64,000 nucleotides of DNA from Prorocentrum cordatum. Taxonomy: Eukaryota > Sar > Dinophyceae > Prorocentrales > Prorocentraceae. The stretch covers positions 70,001 through 134,000 of the forward strand of contig CAUYUJ010018657.1 of the NCBI GenBank assembly GCA_963575745.1, in the 5' to 3' direction. Position 1 is the first letter of the stretch. Each line of letters opens with the position of its first letter. The notes beneath the pieces were generated by a model, which was not told the origin of the DNA, ran no database searches, and saw only the letters and a list, made by a program, of their open reading frames with translations. Shown here in pieces: positions 11,330 through 23,560 of the stretch. Position numbers and translations under genes: made by a program.

Positions 11330-12065
11330 CTTCCTGGGAATCCTTTTGGGGGCGTATTGGGGCCCCCTTGGGCCGTCCTGGGGCCCTCTTGGACAATCTT
11401 GGGGGGTCGGGGCCGTCCGGGACCCTCATGGGGACCTCCTGTGGCCCTTGGGGCTCTCCTGGGAACCTTGTGGGACCCTCAAAGGCCTCTCTTGGGCCGC
11501 CTTGGCGCTGTCTTGGGACGTCTTGCAGCCCACTGGGGCCGTCTTGGGGCCGTCTTTGGGGCCTCGTCGACCATCTTCAAGCGGTCTTGGGGGCTGCTTC
11601 GGTCATCGTGGACGTTGCCAAACCCAATGACGCCAATATCGTAACAAAGTACACGTTTTCCTAAAGGGATGAGACGATTTGTGCCTCCAGGACGGCCCGT
11701 GAGCACCACAAGAGGGCCCCGAGTTGGCGGGCAAGGAGGCCATCAAGACGGCCCAAGATGGTTCCAAGATCGCCCAAGACGGCCCGAGAGGCCCCCAAGA
11801 GGACTCCAAGACGGCCCAAGAGGCCTCCAAGAGGCCTCCAGGAAGACCCGAAGAGGCCAAAGTCTTGATTTGCCCTGGGTGGTTGAAAGATTCGGGCATT
11901 TGCTTCTTGTCGGCCTTCCGACGGCCCGAGACGGCCCAAGAGCCCCCAAAAAATCCCTCCAAGATCGTCCAAGAGGCCTCCAAGATGGCCGCAAGACGGC
12001 CCAAGAGGCCCCCAAGACTGCTCCAAAATGGCCCCCAGACAGCCCAAGAGGCCTTCAAGACGCCC
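11330..12065. repeat. Opposed CCAAGA arrays
   Basis: TCTTGGNGCC units (11330-11620) face CCAAGANGGC units (11700-12065) across about 80 bp, forming a loose inverted pair. The right arm has a core at about 11855-11930 with ATTTGCTTCTTGTCGGCC. Confidence 0.65.
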
Positions 12066-12142
12066 TACTTGGCTCCAATAAAAGTTTCCTGGGAAACTCG
12101 CAACATGAAGTAGATGTGTACACACATCGGCGAAACGAGTTG

Positions 12143-12177
12143 TCGCGCGCGCGCGTGCTCAGCGCTCGCGCGCGCGA
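12143..12177. repeat. (CG)n inverted repeat
   Basis: TCGCGCGCGC (12143-12152) and GCGCGCGCGA (12168-12177) are perfect inverse copies around a 15-nt loop. Alternating CG runs like this can adopt Z-DNA or a hairpin. 12180-12830 shows nothing recognisable. Confidence 0.7.
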
Positions 12178-12834
12178 GATCTCAAGACGCCCCCATGGCC
12201 ACAAAATGGTCCCAAGACGGCCTGAGGCCACAGGCAGTAACGTCCAGACGACCCTGGGGCGACGCCACTCCAGCACGATCCCGCCATGGATTCTGGACCG
12301 TCCCAGGCCGACTCGAAGATGACCGAACACATAAGCCACGAGTGACGCCGAGATGGCCCGATGCAAGATATATCCACGCGCGCCCAGGGTGGCCTGAGAA
12401 TGAACACGCGACGGCTGCGCGATCCAAGCATGACCGAGATATGATCTCAAGATAATCTCAAGACGATCCTGACATGCCAGGAATGCTGCAACTTCGGAGC
12501 CCCATCTTACTTCGAAACGATCCCAGCATGGCGGGACCCATGGACGACCCGGGATATTGGTTTGCCCTATGAATGGGTGGAACTTTAGCCTGGCTGAGCT
12601 AAAATTACAACTTTCAAGGAGTCAATGAGGCGAGATCCCGCCCGGCCCACCGCAGAAGACTACAGTGCTAGGCTTCTACGGGGGCTAGAGGGGTTTGGAC
12701 AGGGCGTCATTTACTTCCGCTGTCTTCCGCAAGCCTTCCAACGGCCTTCCGCCGTCACCCGCCTCGCTTTACTTCCGTCGGCTTCTGCTAGCGAGCGACG
12801 TGACGAAAATTCAAGGAATTGTCATTGGGCCGAT

Positions 12835-13625
12835 GTAGATGGCCTCCATGACGGCCCTGGAGCACCCCAAGAGGGCCCCAAGTTGGCCCAGAGAGGCCCT
12901 CAAGACGGCTTCCAACGGCACCAGACGGGCAAGGAGGCCATCAAGACGGCCCAAGATGGTTCCAAGATCGCCCAAGACGGCCCCCAAGAGGTCTCCAAGA
13001 CGGCCCAAAAGGCCCCCAAGATTGCTCTCAGGAAGGCACGAAGAGTGCAAAATCATTGCTTGTCCCAAGGTATTGAGAAAGGATTTTGGCATTTGCTTCT
13101 TTACGGCCTTCCGAAGGCCCGAGACGGCCCAACAGCCCCTCAAGAACGCCCTAAGATCGCCCAAGAGGCTTCCAAGATGGCCCCGGAACGGCCCAAGAAG
13201 CCTCAAATACGGCTCCAAGAGGGCCCCGAGACGGCGCAAGTGCCCCCAAAGATCGCCCCAAGATCGCCAAAAAAGGCTCCAAGATGGCCCCAGAACGGCC
13301 CAAGAGGCCCCCAAGACTGCTGACTCCTCCAAAATGGCCCCCAAGATGGCCCAGGAGGCCTCCAAGACACCCTAGATGGCCTCCAAGACGGCCCCTGAGC
13401 ACCCCTAGAGGGCCTCAAGTCGGCCCAGAGAGGCCCTCAAAACGCTTTCCGACGGCGTCAGACGGGCCAGGAATGCCCTAAGACGGCCAAAGAGGCACCC
13501 TAGAAACCCCAAGATGGCTTCCAGAAAGGCCCAAGGAGGCCCCCAAATTGCCCCCAAGAGGCTCCCAGGAAGCTCCCGGGAGGCCCCAGGAATGCCCCCA
13601 GAGGCTCCCAAGACGCCCCCTCCTG
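12835..13625 (+). repeat. CCAAGA-periodic array, plus orientation
   Basis: Same family as 11700-12065, with a core at about 13040-13115 (AAATCATTGCTTGTCCC ... TTTTGGCATTTGC). 13625-14040 is mixed sequence without a gene. Confidence 0.75.
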
Positions 13626-14039
13626 CAACGGCTGGGGGAACACATCACCAGATAGCTTCGCAGAGCTCTTGCCACCACGCTCGGCCGCATGGGCGATTCC
13701 AAACACGCAGGAGAGCGGCAATGGTGCGCCGTGGGCGTCTTCGATGCAGGGATGAGCCGCTTGACAGAGGGACTACCGTCTAAATGGCAGGCCCCTCGGG
13801 CGCTCGTGCTCTCTAAGGGAGCACTTCACGTACTTAATGGCCTAGAATATTGAATGCTATTAGGGACTGCTAGGGGGAGAGCGCAGGAAGTGGGGAGCGT
13901 CACAGCATCGCTCACGCATCCTGAATTGCTCTTGATTCCTCACTCATCCGCGTCACTGCCATCATCTTCTTCATCATAGAAGTCATCCCCCGCCTCCTTG
14001 CAAAGATCCTCCTCCCCCTCGCACCCCCCCCTCCACACC

Positions 14040-14068
14040 ACACCCATGCACACACACACACACACGTG

Positions 14069-14155
<87 letters not shown>

Positions 14156-14250
14156 CATTCCTCCACATCATCATCCCACTATCCCATCACCATCACCATC
14201 ACCATCACCATCATCAGCATCATCACCACCATCATCATCGACATAATCAT
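14040..14250. repeat. (CA)n and (ATC)n microsatellites
   Basis: CACACA run at about 14047-14066, then ATC/ACC trinucleotides to about 14250. The following stretch to 14965 has no gene; a CATGCYKGCAAARGYACC box recurs near 14514, 14911 and 15217, hinting at an old, highly diverged tandem unit. Confidence 0.85.
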
Positions 14251-14967
14251 CAACCACCTCATCGTTATCGATCTTGTTCCACTCCATGGTGGTCCTAATG
14301 CTTCTCTCCTTATCGGCCTCTTCTTGCTCTCCTTTCTTTCACTACTCCCCACATGATGTCCGTGATCGTACTACTCCTCCTACCCTTCGTTTCCCTCACG
14401 GTCCACCTCCATTCCCAGACCCCCCCCTGTCCTCCTTTTACAACCCACGAGGCCGCACTACAATACAAAAAGTCCGCGCCACATGCTCGACACGACCAAA
14501 GGCAAACCGAATCCATGCTTGCAAAGGTACCGGTTGGTGGGCAGCCAGACCTCCACTTTGCAGTTCCCCGAATACTATTCGCGGCGTCAACGCAACGCAA
14601 ATGCACATCCACCTCCATAAACACGACAGCGGCCGCTGCAACACGGAACGCATACAAGTAAAGCCGCGACTGCGAACATCAAGGCCTCCGATTGAATTTG
14701 GCACAACGGAGCACGTGTTCGCGAGTGCCTTCACAGGCGATTACACGCCACGATCGAAAGACCAAGGCGACTTGCCAACCAAACGAGTGCCACCGAATCC
14801 ACCATTGCGACCGCCAGGACATCCGCCCAGCGACTCACGCTCTGCTCTATGTCACAGAAACAAAACTGCAAACTGGCGAACCCGACCCGGTGAAGCGACC
14901 AGCAGAAAACTCATGCCTGCAAAACCACCGCTAGAGGAACAAAAATACTGCATAGACATCAAGTGTC

Positions 14968-15065
14968 TGCGGTCCGAGCGAAGTTCTTGGATCGGTGCTG
15001 GAGCCCCTCCATGGCGCGCGGAAGGGCCAGCGCCGATCCAAGAGATCCGCGCGGAGCTCTAAAAG
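14968..15065. mobile_element. Foldback element, diverged copy
   Basis: GATCGGTGCTGG (about 14992) and CCAGCGCCGATC (about 15032) form the inner arms of an inverted repeat, flanked by GGTCCGAGCGAAGTTCTT and AAGAGATCCGCGCGGAGCTC. The inner core matches that of the foldback insertion in the WD40 gene (41221-41419), so I call it the same family. Outer ends and target-site duplication were not resolved. Confidence 0.5.
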
Positions 15066-15394
15066 TGTGTGTGTATGCAGGTTGTTTTCTTCGAACCACT
15101 GCTATCGCCAAGACCTCCGCGTGCACTTCAGGCCTGGCAGACTCTTCGCTACCCCACGCAAACAGGAGTCGACCCCGCGTAACAAGATTTACAGCGACCG
15201 CGGGCCCGCTGAACACATGCCGGCAAAGGCACCACTTGATGCATGGAGGTCTGCAAACCACGTCTTCGAATTGTCCTGACACGTTCTGGGCCCGCGCGAG
15301 TCGTTTGGCAGCACACAAGGAGGAATGCGCCTCATGTACGTAACCTCCCTCTGCTCCAAGTCGCCCTCAACCTCCTCACTGTCCCTCCTGTTCC

Positions 15395-15462
15395 TCTTCC
15401 TCCTCCTCCTCCTCCTCCTCCTCCTCCTCCTCCTCCTCCTCCTCCTCCCCCTCCCTCCTCCT
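15395..15462. repeat. (TCC)n microsatellite
   Basis: TCC run ending at the assembly gap. Confidence 0.9.
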
Positions 15463-15562
15463 NNNNNNNNNNNNNNNNNNNNNNNNNNNNNNNNNNNNNN
15501 NNNNNNNNNNNNNNNNNNNNNNNNNNNNNNNNNNNNNNNNNNNNNNNNNNNNNNNNNNNNNN
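15463..15562. other. Assembly gap (100 N)
   Basis: Exactly 100 N between a (TCC)n and an (ATC)n tract. This is a conventional placeholder; the true size is unknown. Confidence 0.99.
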
Positions 15563-15563
15563 C

Positions 15564-15614
<51 letters not shown>

Positions 15615-15629
15615 TTTCATCAGCAGCAG

Positions 15630-15661
<32 letters not shown>

Positions 15662-15803
15662 CTATCATCATCATCATCATCAGCATCATCATCATCATCT
15701 TCATCATCATCATCATCATCAGCATCATCAGCATCATCATCATCATCATCATAATCATCAGCATCATCGTCGTCGTCATCATCATCATCATCAGCAACAT
15801 CAT

Positions 15804-15834
<31 letters not shown>

Positions 15835-15852
15835 AGCATCAGCATCATCATC

Positions 15853-15884
<32 letters not shown>

Positions 15885-16052
15885 CATCAGCATCATCATC
15901 AGCATCATCCTCAACATCATATCATCATATCATCATATCATCATCAGCGTCATCATCATCATCATCATCATCATCATCACCATCACCATCATCATCATCA
16001 TCGTCGCCATTAGCATCATCATCATCATCAGCAGCAGCAGCATCAGCATCAG

Positions 16053-16087
<35 letters not shown>

Positions 16088-16294
16088 GCATCATAACCAT
16101 CATCATTATCATCATCATCATCAGCATCATCATCATCATCGACCTCATCATCATCATCATTATAAGCATCATCAGCATCGTCATCATCATCATCATCATC
16201 CTCATCATCAGAATCATTATCATCATCATCATCATAGTAATCGTCACCATCATCATCGTCGTCATCATCAGCATCATCATCACTACCACCATCC

Positions 16295-16327
<33 letters not shown>

Positions 16328-17167
16328 ACGACATTATCATCATCATGATCATCATCATCGTCATCATCAACATCCTCAGTATGATCATCATCATCATCAG
16401 CATCATCAGTATCATCATCATCATCATCATCATCATTACCCTCATCCTCCGCATCATCATTATCATCATCCTGATCAGCATCATCATCATCATCATGCTC
16501 CTCCTCACCATTAGCATAATACCATCATCATCAGCGTCATCATCACATTCGTCATCATCATCATGATCAGCATCGTCATCATCATCATCATCTTCTTCAT
16601 CAGCATGGCCATCATCAGCATCGGCAGCATGATCATCACCATCATCATCATCATCTTCATCATCATCAGAATCATCATCATCAACAGCATCATAATCAGC
16701 AGCATCAGCATCAGCATCATCATCATCATCAGCATCAGCATCATATCATCATAACCACCATCATCATCATCATCATAGTAATAATAATCATTATCATCGT
16801 CATCGTCATCGTCATCATCATCATCATCGTCATCGTCATCATCATCGTCGCCCTCATCATCAGCATCATCATCATCGTCATCACAATCATCATCATCATC
16901 AGTATCATCACCATCAATCATCATCATCATCATCAACTTCATCATAGTCATCCTCATCCTCATCCTCATCATCATCAGAATCACCATCAGCATCGTCATC
17001 ATCTGCAACAGCAGCATCAGCATCATCATCAGCATCATCAGCATCATCATCATCAGCATCATCAGCACCCGCAACATCACCATCATCATCATCAGCATCA
17101 TCAGCATCAGCAGCATCAGCATCAGTATCAGCATCATCAGCATCAGCGTTATCATTAGCATCAGCAG

Positions 17168-17200
<33 letters not shown>

Positions 17201-17204
17201 AACC

Positions 17205-17235
<31 letters not shown>

Positions 17236-17317
17236 GCATCAGCATCGTCAGCAGCAGCAGCATCATCATCATCAGAATCATCATCATCATCATCATCATC
17301 AGCATCATCATTCATCA

Positions 17318-17364
<47 letters not shown>

Positions 17365-17537
17365 CATCGTCATCCTCATCATCATCAGCAGCAGCATCAG
17401 CATCATCATCATCAGCATCAGCATCATCATCGTCAGCTTCATTATCATCTTCATCGCCATCTCCAGATTCATCTCATCTTCATATTCATGTTCATCGGCA
17501 TCGTCATCTTATTATTCTTCATCATCATCATTATCAG

Positions 17538-17619
<82 letters not shown>

Positions 17620-17640
17620 CTCCTTCTCCTCCTCCTCCCC
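15563..17640. repeat. Long (ATC)n compound microsatellite
   Basis: About 2 kb of ATC trinucleotides with AGC, GTC, ACC and TTC variants. The continuous poly-Ile, poly-Met and poly-Asp frames are not genes. Confidence 0.97.
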
Positions 17641-17681
17641 CACCGTCCTCCCCGACCTCCTCCGCCTACCCTCCACACGCC

Positions 17682-17984
17682 TTGCGTTTCTGGCCCAAGC
17701 TTGGGCAGCGTCTCTGCGCGGCGCGCGGTGAGACGGCCGCAGAGGACCACCGCCACCTTATTAAAGAATGCGCCCCTCTCTCCCCGGCAAGGAAGGCCAG
17801 GAGACCATCTGCGGGATCGGACGGGCCTAGATTCCTGGCCGCCGTGACGCCTTCGAGGGCAGCGTCGGGCGGGAGGCTGGGCTCCGTGGGCCGCCGCTTG
17901 GAGCTCTCGAGTTGGGCTGAGTTCGCTGCCAAACTGGGAATCTCAGCGAAGCTACAGTCATCGCGCTACCGTGAGGCACGCTGA
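17682..17984 (+). pseudogene. Possible LINE C-terminal remnant
   Basis: A 100-codon frame has the local pattern RLCAARGETAAEDHRHLIKE followed by Cys. This resembles the Cys-x2-Cys...Glu-Thr...His...Cys motif at the C-terminus of many LINE reverse transcriptases, with the second Cys replaced. The rest of the frame is Arg/Ser-rich and unrecognised. It could equally be a chance match in GC-rich DNA. Confidence 0.25.
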
Positions 17985-17989
17985 GGAAG

Positions 17990-19600
17990 GAACGAATAGG
18001 TTTTTCCTTTCCAATGCAAGCCTCGGCCACAACAAGAAGGGGTTGCCCGACCCGGAGTTCAGGAACGGCCAAAAACCAGCGCCCCTCTAGACCCCAGAGT
18101 GGTGCTCATTCCAGCGTCTTGACTGTACCTCTTCCGATTCCTCTGTGAACGTGCCGGCTGTCACCTCCATTCCATGACCTCCCCCGCGTTCCTCTTTCTT
18201 CCCGCCCTGGAGCGCCCGCAACCGCCGCGCGCGGCGGGCCGTTGTGGGCCCGCGAACAGGAGGAGGGCGGAGGGGGAGATGGATCGAAAATCGAAGAGTG
18301 GGTTTTGCAACTTCTGGGGGGTCCCCGAAACATCCAGGAACCTCTGGGGACCTCTGGGAAATGGTGGGCAGCAGGAGGAAGAGGAGGAGGAAGCGGCGGA
18401 GGAGTAAGAAGAGGAAGCCGAAGATTAGCGGGCGAAGACAGGTACAAAATTCGCCGGCACAACGGGCCAAAGGCGTGCTACAATCGTTGCTGTCTGCGGT
18501 GCTGTTTGTATACTCCGCGCCCGAGCGCGCGTGCAAGAGGGGGGAATCTGGCAACTTCCGACGGGTCCGAATGACTGATGCCAGGACTCGTAGGCGCGCG
18601 CTTCAAGACCTCCTGGAGCTCCACACGACCGCCTGGAGGGAGCAACAAGGGAGCCCAAGAAAGTCCGAGACGGCCAACGAGCGCCTCTGGGCGGCCCCAA
18701 AACCTAAAACCCCCAAAAACGAAAGTCCGAAAAACAAACCCCCATCAGCTTTTGGGGCGAAAATGATCTAACCATGTCACTATGTCCTTCCCATAATCCA
18801 CTTCTCTTCAGAGAGGGGCACCCTCCCCCTCCCCGAAGTTTTTTGAAGTGGGCCGCGAGGGGTTACCGTCCAAGATGGCCCATGAGGGCCTCCGACACAT
18901 CAAGATGGCCTCCAAGGCGGCTCGAGACCGCCGAAGATGGTTCAAGATAGCATCCCACATAATTCCAATGGGCCCGACGAGGACCACAAGACGATCCCAA
19001 GGACTCTCGCAAATGCCCTTGACCCCCAAAGGGGCTTCAAGCACCGAGGGAAAACCAATGATTCAGTGCGTGGCTCTGTTTTTGCGCTGCGCCTCGGCGC
19101 TTTCTTGCGCGCCACCTGCCTCGGGCTGCACACGCCCCGGCATGCCCGCGATGGCGCGCGAACTGGCCAGGGGGGCTCCACGCCAGCCACCCAGGCCAGC
19201 CCCTGACCCTGGCGGCGCCCAGACCTCGGGCGCCGCGAAACCACCTCAAACCCCCTTCCCACGGGAGCGCGCCCCGCGCCCGTCCAGACGACGCCGGGCC
19301 AGGGCCCCCAGGGAGCCCATGCCCCCCTGGCCGGCGCGAGCGAGCCTGGACATGCACGAGATGGCCTACAGGCAGCCCGCCGCGGACCCCCCCCCCACCC
19401 ACGAGGCGACGAAGTCCCATCGCGATGGCAGCGCAGGGCGAACGGGGAAGCGAATACAACCCTATGGTCAGCACGCGACTCGGCTCTCAACGCCAGGCCC
19501 CTCAGGCCCGCCACCAGACGCCGGGCCCCCGACGGCGAGGGCCGTGAGACCCTGGCTCCAGGGGCGGAAGGCACACCGACAGCCCCAACGCTGCTGCCGA
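17990..19600. other. No gene recognised; short CCAAGATGG patches
   Basis: GC-rich sequence with long but featureless frames. CCAAGATGGCC-like units appear at 18860-19060. A 36-bp box at 18443-18478 recurs, slightly diverged, at 21846-21881 (AAAATTCG, CGGC, CAACGGGCCA and AGGCGTGC in order). Confidence 0.4.
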
Positions 19601-19689
19601 CCACCACCACCCTCAGCAAGCCCGCAGCGACTTGGCCCCAAGCCCCAATAGTGAGCGGAGCCGACTCGCCGAGTGCCCATTCGACTTTC

Positions 19690-20289
19690 TGAGCCACGGC
19701 CCAATCGATATAGATCCGCGAAGTTTCCGCGCGGGCCCGCCGGCCGCGCACCGCGGCGCGCCCGAGGCCCCCCTCGGCGAGGACATGCCATGCGGCACCC
19801 CTCGGCACAAGCCGCAGCCAGACACGCCCCGCGCTCGAATGCCAGCGGCCCCCGCCGTCGCCGCCTAGACGCAGGCAAGCTATGGCCGAGGCGCAAAAGA
19901 CGAGGGCGTCGCTCACCACCACCTTCTCCGTTCTAGCATCGCGGGAGCCTGGTTCAATATCTGGCGAGACGATGATGGCTTCTTGATGGCCATCATAGAA
20001 CAAGACCTGCCGCGAGCGGAGCCCCAGCACAATCGCCCGCGCGAAGCAGCCCAACAAACCCAGCGAAGAGAGCGGCGCCGACGTTCCACGCGCCCTCCGC
20101 GAACGCAGCCCCCGCGAGGCCCTCGGCGATGAGCGGCGCGAGTGGCCGCGCTCTGCTTCGGGCGACTGCGCGGCGCCAGCTGTCGAAGGGGAAAGTCGCA
20201 ACGACGAGCGCCATCTGGGCTCCAGGGGCGAAACGCTTCAACCCCGAGGCGAATCGGTGGCCCAGCCTTCCGGCTCGCCCTCGACCCAC
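19690..20289 (-). pseudogene. Tyrosine recombinase-like remnant
   Basis: The first part (20289-19993) carries GFVGLLRAGDCAG near 20050-20010, matching the box I region that holds the first catalytic Arg of tyrosine recombinases. After a frameshift, a second part has VVVSDALV (about 19920), LVPRGAAWHV (about 19811-19782) in the place of the box II H/L-x-x-R segment, and VRGRRARAETSRIYID (about 19750-19709), whose Tyr would be the nucleophile. Such recombinases cut and rejoin DNA through a 3'-phosphotyrosine and integrate DIRS-type elements. The frame is broken and the box II Arg context is altered, so it is probably inactive. Confidence 0.4.
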
Positions 20290-20949
20290 GGGCGGTCGAC
20301 AAAATCGCCGGCCCGCGCGCCCAGCCCATCATGGTCGCACGGCAGAACGCGCCCGCGCAGTTCCAAGTGCTCGAACAGAGAACAAATACGAAGTCGATGA
20401 CGTCGCAGCGTTGCCCACTGCACCCCACATTCTCGCAATGGCCCCTTCCGTCGAGCAACCCGGCGCCGCCGGGAAGGCTTATCCACCTCGCCCGGCACGG
20501 ACCCGCGCCGGCCACCACTATTGAGGACTTTTGAAGAGGACAACCCCTTGGCGAGCCGAGGCTACCATGATATCCACTACACGCGCAAAACCGGGCGATT
20601 CAGGCGCCCCGCCCCCAGTCGAAAGACTGGCAAAATTGGCGAAGGCAACGGACCTCCAAGGCGTCGACGCGGCCTGCCTCCGACCACGGGTGCGACGCCA
20701 CCGCCATCCAAGCCCGCTGAAAGGAAGGGGCGGGGGGGCCGCCTGCCGCGACTGCCGCGGAAGCTCGCCGGCCCAAGGCTGCACGTCGGAGCCCCAGTGA
20801 TCGACGCACCAGAACAAGGCGGCACAAGGGCTCCTCCTCGCGCCTGGGACGCACGTCGTTGACCTGGCGCACGAGCTCCCGAGCGACCGCCCCGTTCACG
20901 GCCCCCATCGGCCAAGCGGCTAGCGGCGACGGCCAGCAGGCGCCTCAAT

Positions 20950-21260
20950 CACGGCAGTCGCTTGCTAAGAGCCCCCGGGAGAAGAGCAGTTCGAACGCCC
21001 GCGACGCCGTTCCACGCCGCCTCGGCGCACATGTTGACCCAGCCCCGACCGGCTCTACTTGAGACCCCTGGGCCCAGAAGCCTGCGGCGGAACTCCAGCG
21101 AAGTGGCACCACCACGGGAGGCCCCACAATCGCGCGGAGAACCTTACCCATGTGCCCGAGGCGCCTGGGCCGCGGAAACTCCATCCACGAGCTGCCAGAA
21201 TCCACCTGCGCGACGGCCGCGTTCTCGCATCTGCCCTGGACCTCCAAAAATAAAACGCAC
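20950..21260 (-). pseudogene. Cytosine methyltransferase-like remnant
   Basis: VCVLFLEVQGRCENAAVAQ (about 21265-21210) resembles motif I (FLE-x-FAG-x-GR, SAM binding). In another frame, HFAGVPPQASG (about 21105-21073) sits where C5-cytosine methyltransferases have motif IV, with the catalytic Pro-Cys-Gln changed to Pro-Pro-Gln. The fragments need at least one frameshift to join. The nucleophile Cys is lost, so activity is unlikely. Position between reverse transcriptase and recombinase fits a DIRS-like element. Confidence 0.35.
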
Positions 21261-22009
21261 ACGGCGCGCTGCAAGCCCCCCTTGCGGGCGTCGCTCCTCG
21301 CGGCAGCCAACAAGCGGGGAAACCCCATCCGGGCCCGCCAACCAAACAAGGCGACGCCGTCGCAAATCCGGCCCATTGCCCGCCCCTCGGGCTGCCCCCG
21401 AGACTTCCAAGGCAAAGAAACCGCTCAACAACACAAGTTGGGATGGTGACCACCATCTTTACCTCGACCCCCTTCTCCGCGAGAGGGGGCGCCAAGCCCG
21501 CTGGACGCAGGGCGCCCCGCGGCAGCGCCTGCTTCGCCCATCGCGGCGAGCGCGCATCTCAAGCCCGGCGCCGAGGAGGGCCCTGCTGCCGCCTGGGCAC
21601 GGGAGCCCGCCGAAGGCGAGCGGCGGCCACTCTCGCTGGACACCAGGTCCAGGTCCGGGGCCCGCGCGTCCAGCAGCGGCACTTGGCTCTGCTCAGCCCC
21701 GCCCCCCTCCTCCTCCTCCTCCTGCCCCCCCTCCTCAGGCGCCCTCGACTGGGCGGCAGCGGTCGGCCAGCGCGCGCCCACTCGACGGCGCCCTTCAGGC
21801 CCCCGCGCGCCCTCCACGTCGTCGGCGGCACACATACAGCCGTCGAGAAAATTCGACGGCCCAACGGGCCAGAGGCGTGCAAAGATCTCCAGTAACTGCT
21901 AAATAATAATTCTACTTCGCGCGCGCGGGGCGGCCCCTGGGAGCCCCTGGACGAAAAGTACCCCGGGCGATCCCTGGCAGGGTCGGATCAGAGATGGTTT
22001 TCCTCCTGG

Positions 22010-22560
22010 GCGCCGCCCCCGTGGCCCTCCAGAGAGCCCCAAGAAGGGCCACGAGGCCGCCAAGAACCCTCCAAGATGGTTCAAGAGTGCTCCGAGATGC
22101 CACACGATCGTTCCAAGACGCCCAAGATGGCCCCCAGACGCCCCAAGAGGCCTCCAAGAGCACTCCCCAGAGGGCCCCAAGAGGCAAAAATCATTACTTG
22201 TCCATCGGTTTTAGGCAGATTTTGGCGCGTCCATCTTTTCGGCTTCCCGACGCCCCAAGACGACCCAAGAGGCCCCCAAGATAGCCCCAAGAGGTCACAA
22301 GAAGCTCCCAAGAAGGCCCCAAGATGGTCCAAGAGGGCTCCAAGACGGTCCCAGAGGCATCCAAGACGGCCCAAGAGGGGCCCAAGAGGGCCCCAAGCGA
22401 TGCCCCAAAGGGGGAACACAAAACAAAACTTCGAGCCCTCGGCCTTAAGAAGCCCCCAGGATGCCTCAAGAGGCCCCTGAGAGGCCCCAAAAGCCCCCAA
22501 GAGGCCCTCAGGAGGCCCCCAAGCGACGCTGAAGAGGCCACCCAGCGGCCCCAAGAGGCT
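22010..22560 (+). repeat. CCAAGA-periodic array inside the DIRS-like region
   Basis: Units measured from 22070 on have lengths 11, 10, 11, 10, 9, 12, 9, 11, 11 and 12 bp (mean about 10.6). A core with AAAATCATTACTTGTCC lies at 22185-22250. Confidence 0.75.
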
Positions 22561-22959
22561 CAGTCATGCGAAATGGGCCGGCGGAATGAGCGAAGCGATT
22601 CAATAATGCGAGGCCAGCGGCCCCGCCATCTGGCGAAGTGCCCGCGCGACGGACCCCCGGCGTCAGCGGCGCCCGCAGGTCAGCAACCGCAGGCGGGGAC
22701 ACAGCCGCGAAGATGAGAATATCATCTACGGCCGCCAAGTTCGAGGTCTGGCCCCCGCGGCCGTTGCCCACGGCCGTGGAAATCCCCACCACGACGGAGA
22801 AGAGGGGCCCGCGGCACGAGGAGGCGCAGCAGGCAACCTCGGCCCAATCCAGGCCACGACGCAAAGGCTTCCATGCCCCGGGTTAGCCGGACCAAATGCC
22901 TGCCCGTTCACCTGCCGCGGGCCAATCTCTCCCGCCCGCCGTCGAACTCGCCGCCTCGC

Positions 22960-23560
22960 ACGCGGCAAGATGGCACCAAGGACTTGCCAGCATGTGCGGC
23001 GGGCCCATCATGCGGCACACCCCCATCATCTTCGGGCCCGGAGCCGCCCAGCTCCCCGCGGACGACCAGCGCCGCATCGGAATGAAAGTCGAAGGGGTCC
23101 AAGTACACGAATGAATAAGCTGGGCCCCGCGGGGAAGGCACGCACTCGGCGATCTCGGCCCGGGCGCCCACCTCCGCGCCCCCGGACACCAGGCTGCGCA
23201 CCGCCGCGTGGATACCGCGAACACGCCTGAGCATCACATGGGGACTGCGGCGATGCCGACAATGAAAGCGCGACCGTCGAGCCGCCCCAACACCAACCCC
23301 AACGCTGGCTTCTCGTAGGCGATGAAACCTTTCCAAGAGCGACGCATGCGCACCAAGTTGAAGCTGCTCACGAAATCACCATCGTCCACAACCGCTTCCT
23401 CGCCAGCGCCCAAAATCATCAGCACGGCGCGGGCGATGCGAGCTAGATAGTCGACCTTGACGGAGATATCGCGCATGTTCGTGTCCAGAGGGGCCACGAT
23501 CGCGACGCGCCGGAGGCGCTGCAGAAAGTCGCCTTGGAACTCCTCGACCTCGTCCACCGC
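22960..23560 (-). pseudogene. DIRS-type reverse transcriptase remnant
   Basis: First part (23557-23234): VVDDGDFVSSFNLVRM (Asp near 23383) as the motif A region, followed by WKGFIAYEKPALG and IVGIAAVPM, the usual position of the fingers/palm motif before motif B. Second part, shifted frame: VYLDPFDF (Asp near 23099), corresponding to the catalytic YxDD box, with the second Asp changed. The pattern resembles dinoflagellate tyrosine-recombinase retroelements more than LINE or copia enzymes. Broken by a frameshift and a stop. Confidence 0.4.

Noticed and set aside
18942-20201. 419-codon minus frame as an intact gene
   Set aside because: Only a short internal segment resembles a tyrosine recombinase, its other half is in a different frame, and the remainder is GC-driven open frame.
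21315-21335. GCGGGGAAACCCC as another GNRA hairpin
   Set aside because: Flanking bases do not complete the GC-NN-G/C-NN-GC stem, and it lies outside the copia-like element.
22508-22864. VDDILIF motif as a reverse transcriptase active site
   Set aside because: It looks like a copia active site, but surrounding sequence has no other reverse transcriptase motif, and the better DIRS-type reverse transcriptase traces lie just upstream.
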